64,000 bases of DNA, from the NCBI RefSeq assembly GCF_051014685.1, contig NW_027479798.1, positions 1 through 64,000 of the forward strand, given 5' to 3'. Position numbers and translations under genes: made by a program. This document shows, piece by piece, positions 26,201 through 36,818 of the stretch. The notes beneath the pieces were generated by a model. That model searched no databases, was not told the origin of the DNA, and saw only the letters and a list, made by a program, of their open reading frames with translations. Every line of letters starts with the position of its first letter. Position 1 is the stretch's first letter. Origin of the DNA: Ptiloglossa arizonensis. Lineage: Eukaryota > Arthropoda > Insecta > Hymenoptera > Colletidae.

Positions 26201-27613
26201 GTTTGAAGCTAAGAAATGGTTGAGAAGACCACAAATTTTTCGCACTTCTGCTGCTCCAAACGCTTAACCAGAATGGCCTCGGGAAGAAATTCACATACCG
26301 TTGTAATCGGGCGAGTTTCTACTTTCAGACGCAACAGGAATTTTTGGGTTAGGTCAATCCGTTCGCGAGATATGGGAGTTTGAAGCCAAGAAATGGTTGA
26401 GAAGGCAAAAAATTTTTCGCAATTCTGCTGCTTCAAACGCTTAACCAGATTGGCCTAGGGAAAAAATACACATACCGTTGTAATCGGGCGAGTTTCTACT
26501 TTCAGATGCAATAGGAATTTTTGGGTTAGGTCAATCCTTTCGCGAGATATGGGAGTTTGAAACTAAGAAATGGTTGAGAAGACAACAAATTTTTCGCAAT
26601 TGTGCTGCTCCAAACGCTCAACCAGAATGGCCTAGGAAAAAAATACACATACCGTTGTAATCGGGCGAGTTTCTACTTTCAGATGCAACAGGAATTTTTG
26701 GGTTAGGTCAATCCGTTCGCGAGATATGGGTGTTTGAAGCTAAGAAATGGTTGAGAAGAAAACAAATTTATCGCATTTCTGCTGCCCCAAACGCTTAACC
26801 AGAATGGCCTAGGGAAAAAATACACATACCGTTGTAATCGGGCGAGTTTCTACTTTCAGACGCAACAGGCATGTTTGGGTTAGGTCAATCCGTTCGCGAG
26901 ATATGGGAGTTTGAAGCCAAGAAATGGTTGACAAGGCAAAAAATTTTTCGCAATTCTGCTGCTCCAAACGGTTAACCAGAATGGCCTAGGGAGAAAATAC
27001 ACATACCCCTGTAATCGGGCTAGTTTCTACTTTCAGATGCAATAGGAATTTTTGGGTTAGGTCAATCCGTTCGCGAGATATGGGAGTTTGAAGCCAAGAT
27101 ATGGTTGAGAAGGCAAAAAATTTTACGCAATTCTGCTGCTCCAAACGCTTAACCAGAATGGCCTAGGGAAAAAATACACACACCGTTGTAACCGGGCGAG
27201 TTTGTACTTTCAGATGCAATAGGAATTTTTGGGTTAGGTCAATCCGTTCGCGAGATGTGGGAGTTTGAAGCCAAGAAATGGTTGAGAAGGCAAAAAATTT
27301 TTCGCAATTCTGCTGCTCCAAACGCTTAACCAGAATGGCCTAGGGAAAAAATACACATACCGCTGCAATCGGGCGAGTTTCTACTTTCAGATGCAATAGG
27401 AATTTTTGGGTTAGGTCAATCCGTTCGCGAGATATGGGAGTTTGAAGCCAAGAAATGGTTGAGAAGGCAAACAATTTTTCGCAATTCTTTTGCTCCAAAC
27501 GCTTAACCAGAATGGCCTAGGGAAAAAATACACATACCGTTGTAATCGGGCGAGTTTCTACTTTCAGATGCAACAGGAATTTTTGGGTTAGGTCAATCCG
27601 TTCGCGAGATACG
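26198..27613 (+). repeat. 12-mer HOR copy 3, shortened to 8 monomers
   Basis: This copy is 1,416 bp long. Two separate two-monomer losses explain it. After CTGCTGCCCC near 26777 it jumps to the CAGGCATGTTTGGG monomer, skipping the CGATTAACC and CGTGAGATATGGCAG monomers. After TTCTTTTGCTCC near 27483 it passes straight to the next AGATACGGGAG start, skipping the GGGAGCTTGAAG and CACGTCTGC part. Both junctions are in register with the 177-bp phase. Copies 3 and 4 share CCTCGGGAAG and ATTTATCGCATTTC, so they are sisters and the internal loss came after they split. Confidence 0.88.
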
Positions 27614-27616
27614 GGA
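27600..27616 (+). other. Perfect match to minimal CENP-B box core
   Basis: Same site at the start of HOR copy 4, directly at the junction left by the loss at the end of copy 3. Confidence 0.5.
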
Positions 27617-29330
27617 GTTTGAAGCTAAGAAATGGTTGAGAAGACCACAAATTTTTCGCACTTCTGCTGCTCCAAACGCTTAACCAGAATGGCCTCGGGA
27701 AGAAATTCACATACCGTTGTAATCGGGCGAGTTTCTACTTTCAGACGCAACAGGAATTTTTGGGTTAGGTCAATCCGTTCGCGAGATATGGGAGTTTGAA
27801 GCCAAGAAATGGTTGAGAAGGCAAAAAATTTTTCGCAATTCTGCTGCTTCAAACGCTTAACCAGATTGGCCTAGGGAAAAAAAACACATACCGTTGTAAT
27901 CGGGCGAGTTTCTACTTTCAGATGCAATAGGAATTTTTGGGTTAGGTCAATCCTTTCGCGAGATATGGGAGTTTGAAACTAAGAAATGGTTGAGAAGACA
28001 ACAAATTTTTCGCAATTGTGCTGCTCCAAACGCTCAACCAGAATGGCCTAGGAAAAAAATACACATACCGTTGTAATCGGGCGAGTTTCTACTTTCAGAT
28101 GCAACAGGAATTTTTGGGTTAGGTCAATCCGTTCGCGAGATATGGGTGTTTGAAGCTAAGAAATGGTTGAGAAGAAAACAAATTTATCGCATTTCTGCTG
28201 CCCCAAACGCTTAACCAGAATGGCCTAGGAAAAAAATACACATACCGTTGTAATCGGGCGAGTTTCTACTTTCAGATGCAACAGGAATTTTTGGGTTAGG
28301 TCAATCCGTTCGCGAGATATGGGAGTTTGAAGCAAAGAAATGGTTGAGAAGGCAAAAAATTTTTCGCAATTCTGCTGCTCCAAACGATTAACCAGAATGG
28401 CCTAGGGAAAAAATACACATACCGTTGTAATCGGGCGAGTTTCTACTTTCAGATGCAATAGGAATTTTTGGGTTAGGTCAATCCGTTCGTGAGATATGGC
28501 AGTTTGAAACTAAGAAATGGTTGAGAAGACAACAAATTTTTCGCACCTCTGCTGCTCCAAACGCTTAACCAGAATGGCCTAGGGAAAAAATACACATACC
28601 GTTGTAATCGGGCGAGTTTCTACTTTCAGACGCAACAGGCATGTTTGGGTTAGGTCAATCCGTTCGCGAGATATGGGAGTTTGAAGCCAAGAAATGGTTG
28701 ACAAGGCAAAAAATTTTTCGCAATTCTGCTGCTCCAAACGGTTAACCAGAATGGCCTAGGGAGAAAATACACATACCCCTGTAATCGGGCTAGTTTCTAC
28801 TTTCAGATGCAATAGGAATTTTTGGGTTAGGTCAATCCGTTCGCGAGATATGGGAGTTTGAAGCCAAGATATGGTTGAGAAGGCAAAAAATTTTACGCAA
28901 TTCTGCTGCTCCAAACGCTTAACCAGAATGGCCTAGGGAAAAAATACACACACCGTTGTAACCGGGCGAGTTTGTACTTTCAGATGCAATAGGAATTTTT
29001 GGGTTAGGTCAATCCGTTCGCGAGATGTGGGAGTTTGAAGCCATGAAATGGTTGAGAAGGCAAAAAATTTTTCGCAATTCTGCTGCTCCAAACGCTTAAC
29101 CAGAATGGCCTAGGGAAAAAATACACATACCGCTGTAATCGGGCGAGTTTCTACTTTCAGATGCAATAGGAATTTTTGGGTTAGGTCAATCCGTTCGCGA
29201 GATATGGGAGTTTGAAGCCAAGAAATGGTTGAGAAGGCAAACAATTTTTCGCAATTCTTTTGCTCCAAACGCTTAACCAGAATGGCCTAGGGAAAAAATA
29301 CACATACCGTTGTAATCGGGCGAGTTTCTA
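27614..29330 (+). repeat. 12-mer HOR copy 4, right end exchanged
   Basis: Follows the full unit order, including the monomers lost inside copy 3, up to TTCTTTTGCTCC near 29254. It then departs near 29,330 into CGTGAGATATGGCAGTTTGAAGC monomers that belong to block E. A private change is GAAGCCATGAAATGG near 29037. The right edge marks the end of the homogenised 12-mer domain. Confidence 0.88.
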
Positions 29331-30622
29331 CTTTCAGATGCAATAGGAATTTTTGGGTTAGGTCAATCCGTTCGTGAGATATGGCAGTTTGAAGCTAAGA
29401 AATGGTTGAGAAGACAACAAATTTTTCGCACCTCTGCTGCTCCAAACGCTTAACCAGAATGGCCTAGGGAAAAAATACACATACCGTTGTAATCGGGCGA
29501 GTTTCTACTTTCAGATGCAATAGGAATTTTTGGGTTAGGTCAATCCGTTCGCGAGATATGGGAGTTTGAAGCCAAGAAATGGTTGAGAAGGCAAAAAAAT
29601 TTTCGCAATTCTGCTGCTCCAAACGCTTAACCAGAATGTCCTAGGGGAAAAATACACATACCGTTGTAATCGGGCGAGTTTCTACTTTCAGATGCAACAG
29701 GAATTTTTGGGTTAGGTCAATCCGTTTGCGAGATATGGGAGTTTGAAGCCAAGAAATGGTTGAGAAGGCAAAAAATTTTTCGCAATTCTGCTGCTCCAAA
29801 CGCTTAACCAGAGTGGCCTAGGGAAAAAATACACATACCGTTGTAATCGGGCGAGTTTCTACTTTCAGATGCAATAGGAATTTTTGGGTTAGGTCAATCC
29901 GTTCGCGAGATATGGGAGTTTGAAGCAAAGAAATGGTTGAGAAGGCAACAAATTTTTCGCACCTCTGCTGCTGCAAGCGCTTAACCAGAATGGCCTAGGG
30001 AAAAAATACACATACCGTTGTAATCGGGCGAGTTTCTACTTTCCGACGCAACAGGCATTTTTGGGTTAGGTCAATCCGTTCGCGAGATATGGGAGTTTGA
30101 AGCCAAGAAATGGTTGAGAAAGCAAAAAATTTTTCGCAATTCTGTTGCTCCAAACGCTTAACCAGAGTGGCCTCGGGAAAAAATACACATACCGTTGTAA
30201 TCGGGCGAGTTTCTACTTTCAGATGCAATAGGAATTTTTGGGTTAGGTCAATCCGTTCGCGAGATATGGGAGTTTGAAGCCAAGAAATGGTTGAGAAGGC
30301 AAAAAATTTTTCGCAATTCTGCTGCTCCAAACGCTTAACCAGAATGGCCTAGGGAAAAAATACACATACCGTTGTAATCGGGCGAGCTTCTACTTTCAGA
30401 TGCAATAGGAATTTTTGGGTTAGGTCAATCCGTACGCGAGATATGGGAGTTTGAAGCCAAGAAATGGTTGAGAAGGCAAAAAATTTTTCGCAATTCTGCT
30501 GCTCCAAACGCTTAACAAGAATGGCCTAGGGAAAAAATACACATACCGTTGTAATCGGGCGAGTTTCTACTTTCAGATGCAACAGGAATTTTTGGGTTAG
30601 GTCAATCCGTTCGCGAGATATG

Positions 30623-33600
30623 GGAGTTTGAAGCAAAGAAATGGTTGTGAAGGCAAAAAATTTTTCGCAATTCTGCTGCTCCAAACGCTTAACCAGAATG
30701 GCCTGGGGAAGAAATACACATACCGTTGTAATCGGGCGAGTTTCTACTTTCAGATGCAATAGGAATTTTTGGGTTAGGTCAATCCGTTCGTGAGATATGG
30801 CAGTTTGAAGCTAAGAAATGGTTGAGAAGACAACAAATTTTGCGCACCTCTGCTGCTCCAAACGCTTAACCAGAATGGCCTAGGGAAAAAATACACATAC
30901 CCTTGTAATCGGGCGAGTTTCTACTTTCAGACGCAACAGGCATTTTTGGGTTAGGTCAATCAGTTCGCGAGGTATGGGAGTTTGAAGCAAAGAAATGGTT
31001 GAGAAGGCAAAAAATTTTTCGCAAATCTGCTGCTCCAAACGCTTAACCAGAGTGGCCTAGGGAAAAAATACACATACCGTTGTAATCGGGCGAGTTTCTA
31101 CTTTCAGATGCAATAGGAATTTTTGGGTTAGGTCAATCCGTTCGCTAGATATGGGAGTTTGAAGCCAAGAAATGGTTGAGAAGGCAAAAAATTTTTCGCA
31201 ATTCTGCTGCTCCAAACGCTTAACCAGAATGGCCTATGGAAAAAATACACATACCGTTGTAATCGGGCGAGTTTCTACTTTCAGACGCAACAGGCATTTT
31301 TGGGTTAGGTCAATCCGTTCGCGAGATATGGGAGTTTGAAGCCAAGAAATGGTTGAGAAGGCAAAAAATTTTTCGCAATTCTGCTGCTCCAAACGCTTAA
31401 CCAGAGTGGCCTAGGGAAAAAATACACATACCGTTGTAATCGGGCGAGTTTCTACTTTCAGATGCAATAGGAATTTTTGGGTTAGGTCAATCCGTTCGCG
31501 AGATATGGGAGTTTGAAGCCAAGAAATGGTTGAGAAGGCAAAAAATTTTTCGCAATTCTGATGCTCCAAACGCTTAACCAGAATGGCCTAGGGAAAAAAT
31601 ACACATACCGTTGTAATCGGGCGAGTTTCTACTTTCAGATGCAATAGGAATTTTTGGGTTAGGTCAATCCGTTCGCGAGATATGGGAGTTTGAAGCCAAG
31701 AAATGGTTGAGAGGGCAGAAAATTTTTCGCAATTCAGCTGCTCCACACGCTTAACCAGAATGGCCTAGGGAAAAAATACACATACCGTTGTAATCGGGCG
31801 AGTTTCTACTTTCAGATGCAATAGGAATTTTTGGGTTAGGTCTATCCTTTCGCGAGATATGGGAGTTTGAAACTAAGAAATGGTTGAGAAGACAACAAAT
31901 TTTTCGCACTTCTGCTGCTCCAAACGCTCAACCAGAATGGCCTAGGAAAAAAATACACATACCGTTGTAATCGGGGGAGTTTCTACTTTCAGACGCAACA
32001 GGAATTTTTGGGTTAGGACAATCCGTTCGCGAGATATGGGAGTTTGAAGCCAAGAAATGGTTGAGAAGGCAGAAAATTTTTCGCAATTCTGCGGCTTCAA
32101 ACGCTTAACCAGAGTGGCCTAGGGAAAAAATACACATACCGCTGTAATCGGGCGAGTTTCTACTTTCAGATGCAATAGGAATTTTTGGGAAAGGTCAATC
32201 CGTTCGCGAGATATGGGAGTTTGAAGCCAAGAAATGGTTGAGAAGGCAAAAAATTTTTCGCAATTCTGCTGCTCCAAACGCTTAACCAGAATGGCCTAGG
32301 GAAAAAATACACATACCGTTGTAATCGGGCGAGATTCGAATTTCAGATGCAATAGGAATTTTTGGGTTAGGTCAATCCGTTCGCGAGATATGGGAGTTTG
32401 AAGCTAAGAAATGGTTGAGAAGACAACAAATTTTTCGCAATTCTGCTGCTCCAAACGCTTAACCAGAATGGTATAGGCAAAAAATACACATACCGTTGTA
32501 ATCGGGCGAGTTTCTACTTTCAGACGCAACAGGAATTTTTGGGTTAGGTCAATCCGTTCGCGAGATATGGGAGTTTGAAGCCAAGAAATGGTTGAGAAGG
32601 CAAAAAATTTTTCGCACTTCTGCTGCTCCAAACGCTTAACCAGATTGGCCTAGGGAAAAAATACACATACCGTTGTAATCGGGCGAGTTTCTACTTTCAG
32701 ATGCAATAGGAATTTTTGGGTTAGGTCTATCCTTTCGCGAGATATGGGAGTTTGAAACTAATAAATGGTTGAGAAGACAACAAATTTTTCGCACTTCTGC
32801 TGCTCCAAACGCTCAACCAGAATGGCCTAGGAAAAAAAATACACATACCGTTGTAATCGGGGGAGTTTCTACTTTCAGACGCAACAGGAATTTTTGGGTT
32901 AGGACAATCCGTTCGCGAGATATGGGAGTTTGAAGCCAAGAAATGGTTGAGAAGGCAGAAAATTTTTCGCAATTCTGCTGCTCCAAACGCTTAACCAGAG
33001 TGGCCTAGGGAAAAAATACACATACCGCTGTAATCGGGCGAGTTTCTACTTTCAGAAGCAATAGGAATTTTTGGGTTAGGTCAATCCGTTCGCGAGATAT
33101 GGGAGTTTGAAGCCAAGAAATGGTTGAGAAGGCAAAAAATTTTTCGCACTTCTGCTGCTCCAAACGCTTAACCAGATTGGCCTAGGGAAAAAATACACAT
33201 ACCGTTGTAATCGGGCGAGATTCGAATTTCAGATGCAATAGGAATGTTTGGGTTAGGTCAATCCGTTCGCGAGATATGGGAGTTTGAAGCTAAGAAATGG
33301 TTGAGAAGACAACAAATTTTTCGCAATTCTGCTGCTCCAAACGCTTAACCAGAATGGCCTAGGGAAAAAATACACATACCGTTGTAATCGGGCGAGTTTC
33401 TACTTTCAGACGCAACAGGCATTTTTGGGTTAGGTCAATCCGTTCGCGAGATATGGGAGTTTGAAGCCAAGAAATGGTTGAGAAGGCAAAAAATTTTTCG
33501 CAATTCTGTTGCTCCAAACGCTTAACCAGAGTGGCCTAGGGAAAAAATACACATACCGTTGTAATCGGGCGAGTTTCTACTTTCAGATGCAATAGGAATT

Positions 33601-33986
33601 TTTGGGTTAGGTCAATCCGTTCGCGAGATATGGGAGTTTGAAGCCAAGAAATGGTTGAGAAGGCAAAAAATTTTTCGCAATTCTGCTGCTCCAAACGCTT
33701 AACCAGAATGGCCTAGGGAAAAAATACACATACCGTTGTAATCGGGCGAGTTTCTACTTTCAGATGCAATAGGAATTTTTGGGTTAGGTCAATCCGTTCG
33801 CGAGATATGGGAGTTTGAAGCCAAGAAATGGTTGAGAAGGCAAAAAATTTTTCGCAATTCTGCTGCTCCAAACGCTTAACAAGAATGGCCTAGGGAAAAA
33901 ATACACATACCGTTGTAATCGGGCGAGTTTCTACTTTCAGATGCAACAGGAATTTTTGGGTTAGGTCAATCCGTTCGCGAGATATG
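30623..33986 (+). repeat. Block E unit 1 (19 monomers)
   Basis: Longest unit of the series at 3,364 bp. The odd base is an extra A in the A8 run at 32832-32839. It contains CCACACGC near 31744, GCGGCTTCAAACGC near 32091 and the first clear GGTATAGGC monomer near 32470, a variant that becomes frequent from here rightwards. Confidence 0.8.
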
Positions 33987-36818
33987 GGAGTTTGAAGCAA
34001 AGAAATGGTTGTGAAGGCAAAAAATTTTTCGCAATTCTGCTGCTCCAAACGCTTAACCAGAATGGCCTGGGGAAGAAATACACATACCGTTGTAATCGGG
34101 CGAGTTTCTACTTTCAGATGCAATAGGAATTTTTGGGTTAGGTCAATCCGTTCGTGAGATATGGCAGTTTGAAGCTAAGAAATGGTTGAGAAGACAACAA
34201 ATTTTGCGCACCTCTGCTGCTCCAAAGGCTTAACCAGAATGGCCTAGGGAAAAAATACACATACCCTTGTAATCGGGCGAGTTTCTACTTTCAGACGCAA
34301 CAGGCATTTTTGGGTTAGGTCAATCCGTTCGCGAGGTATGGGAGTTTGAAGCAAAGAAATGGTTGAGAAGGCAAAAAATTTTTCGCAATTCTGCTGCTCC
34401 AAACGCTTAACCAGAGTGGCCTAGGGAAAAAATACACATACCGTTGTAATCGGGCGAGTTTCTACTTTCAGATGCAATAGGAATTTTTGGGTTAGGTCAA
34501 TCCGTTCGCTAGATATGGGAGTTTGAAGCCAAGAAATGGTTGAGAAGGCAAAAAATTTTTCGCAATTCTGCTGCTCCAAACGCTTAACCAGAATGGCCTA
34601 GGGAAAAAATACACATACCGTTGTAATCGGGCGAGTTTCTACTTTCAGACGCAACAGGCATTTTTGGGTTAGGTCAATCCGTTCGCGAGATATGGGAGTT
34701 TGAAGCCAAGAAATGGTTGAGAAGGCAAAAAATTTTTCGCAATTCTGCTGCTCCAAACGCTTAACCAGAGTGGCCTAGGGAAAAAATACACATACCGTTG
34801 TAATCGGGCGAGTTTCTACTTTCAGATGCAATAGGAATTTTTGGGTTAGGTCAATCCGTTCGCGAAATATGGGAGTTTGAAGCCAAGAAATGGTTGAGAA
34901 GGCAAAAAATTTTTCGCAATTCTGATGCTCCAAACGCTTAACCAGAATGGCCTAGGGAAAAAATACACATACCGTTGTAATCGGGCGAGTTTCTACTTTC
35001 AGATGCAATAGGAATTTTTGGGTTAGGACAATCCGTTCGCGAGATATGGGAGTTTGAAGCCAAGAAATGGTTGAGAAGGCAGAAAATTTTTCGCAATTCT
35101 GCGGCTTCAAACGCTTAACCAGAGTGGCCTAGGGAAAAAATACACATACCGCTGTAATCGGGCGAGTTTCTACTTTCAGATGCAATAGGAATTTTTGGGT
35201 AAGGTCAATCCGTTCGCGAGATATGGGAGTTTGAAGCCAAGAAATGGTTGAGAAGGCAAAAAATTTTTCGCAATTCTGCTGCTCCAAACGCTTAACCAGA
35301 ATGGCCTAGGGAAAAAATACACATACCGTTGTAATCGGGCGAGATTCGAATTTCAGATGCAATAGGAATTTTTGGGTTAGGTCAATCCGTTCGCGAGATA
35401 TGGGAGTTTGAAGCTAAGAAATGGTTGAGAAGACAACAAATTTTTCGCAATTCTGCTGCTCCAAACGCTTAACCAGAATGGTATAGGCAAAAAATACACA
35501 TACCGTTGTAATCGGGCGAGTTTCTACTTTCAGACGCAACAGGAATTTTTGGGTTAGGTCAATCCGTTCGCGAGATATGGGAGTTTGAAGCCAAGAAATG
35601 GTTGAGAAGGCAAAAAATTTTTCGCACTTCTGCTGCTCCAAACGCTTAACCAGATTGGCCTAGGGAAAAAATACACATACCGTTGTAATCGGGCGAGATT
35701 CGAATTTCAGATGCAATAGGAATGTTTGGGTTAGGTCAATCCGTTCGCGAGATATGGGAGTTTGAAGCTAAGAAATGGTTGAGAAGACAACAAATTTTTC
35801 GCAATTCTGCTGCTCCAAACGCTTAACCAGAATGGTATAGGCAAAAAATACACATACCGTTGTAATCGGGAGAGTTTCTACTTTCAGACGCAACAGGAAT
35901 TTTTGGGTTATGTCAATCCGTTCGCGAGATATGGGAGTTTGAAGCCAAGAAATGGTTGAGAAGGCAAAAAATTTTTCGCACTTCTGCTGCTCCAAACGCT
36001 TAACCAGATTGGCCTAGGGAAAAAATACACATACCGTTGTAATCGGGCGAGTTTCTACTTTCAGATGCAATAGGAATTTTTGGGTTAGGTCTATCCTTTC
36101 GCGAGATATGGGAGTTTGAAACTAAGAAATGGTTGAGAAGGCAACAAATTTTTCGCACCTCTGCTGCTGCAAGCGCTTAACCAGAATGGCCTAGGGAAAA
36201 AATACACATACCGTTGTAATCGGGCGAGTTTCTACTTTCAGACGCAACAGGCATTTTTGGGTTAGGTCAATCCGTTCGCGAGATATGGGAGTTTGAAGCC
36301 AAGAAATGGTTGAGAAGGCAAAAAATTTTTCGCAATTCTGTTGCTCCAAACGCTTAACCAGAGTGGCCTAGGGAAAAAATACACATACCGTTGTAATCGG
36401 GCGAGTTTCTACTTTCAGATGCAATAGGAATTTTTGGGTTAGGTCAATCCGTTCGCGAGATATGGGAGTTTGAAGCCAAGAAATGGTTGAGAAGGCAAAA
36501 AATTTTTCGCAATTCTGCTGCTCCAAACGCTTAACCAGAATGGCCTAGGGAAAAAATACACATACCGTTGTAATCGGGCGAGTTTCTACTTTCAGATGCA
36601 ATAGGAATTTTTGGGTTAGGTCAATCCGTTCGCGAGATATGGGAGTTTGAAGCCAAGAAATGGTTGAGAAGGCAAAAAATTTTTCGCAATTCTGCTGCTC
36701 CAAACGCTTAACAAGAATGGCCTAGGGAAAAAATACACATACCGTTGTAATCGGGCGAGTTTCTACTTTCAGATGCAACAGGAATTTTTGGGTTAGGTCA
36801 ATCCGTTCGCGAGATATG
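33987..36818 (+). repeat. Block E unit 2 (16 monomers)
   Basis: Unit of 2,832 bp. It lacks the CCACACGC monomer of units 1 and 3. It has GGTATAGGC twice, near 35480 and 35834. Near 36167 it carries CTGCAAGCGC, otherwise seen near 29971. So its right end appears to copy the stretch just left of unit 1, which supports exchange between misaligned arrays. Confidence 0.8.

Larger units (their letters stand above)
21691..29330 (+). repeat. Block D: 12-monomer (2,124-bp) higher-order repeat, four copies
   Basis: The rare mark GGGAGTTTGAAGCTAAG preceded by AGATAC (not AGATAT) starts copies at 21950, 24074, 26198 and 27614, with spacings of 2,124, 2,124 and 1,416 bp (12, 12 and 8 monomers). Within a copy the order is GAAGAAATTCAC, TGCTTCAAACGC, AATCCTTTCGCG, AATTGTGCTGC, CTGCTGCCCC, GCAAAGAAATGG, CGTGAGATATGGCAG, CAGGCATGTTTGGG, TTGACAAGG, CCAAGATATGG, ACCGGGCGAGTTTG, GAGATGTGGG and TTCTTTTGCTCC. 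Copies share nearly every base, far more than neighbouring monomers do, which is the definition of a higher-order repeat. The match may begin near 21,700 and ends near 29,330. Confidence 0.92.

Noticed and set aside
29581..29605. Extra A in the A/T tract (AAAAAAATTTT)
   Set aside because: The flanking spacing is unchanged; it is a T-to-A substitution, not an insertion. The GAATTTTTTGG near 20851 is likewise a substitution.
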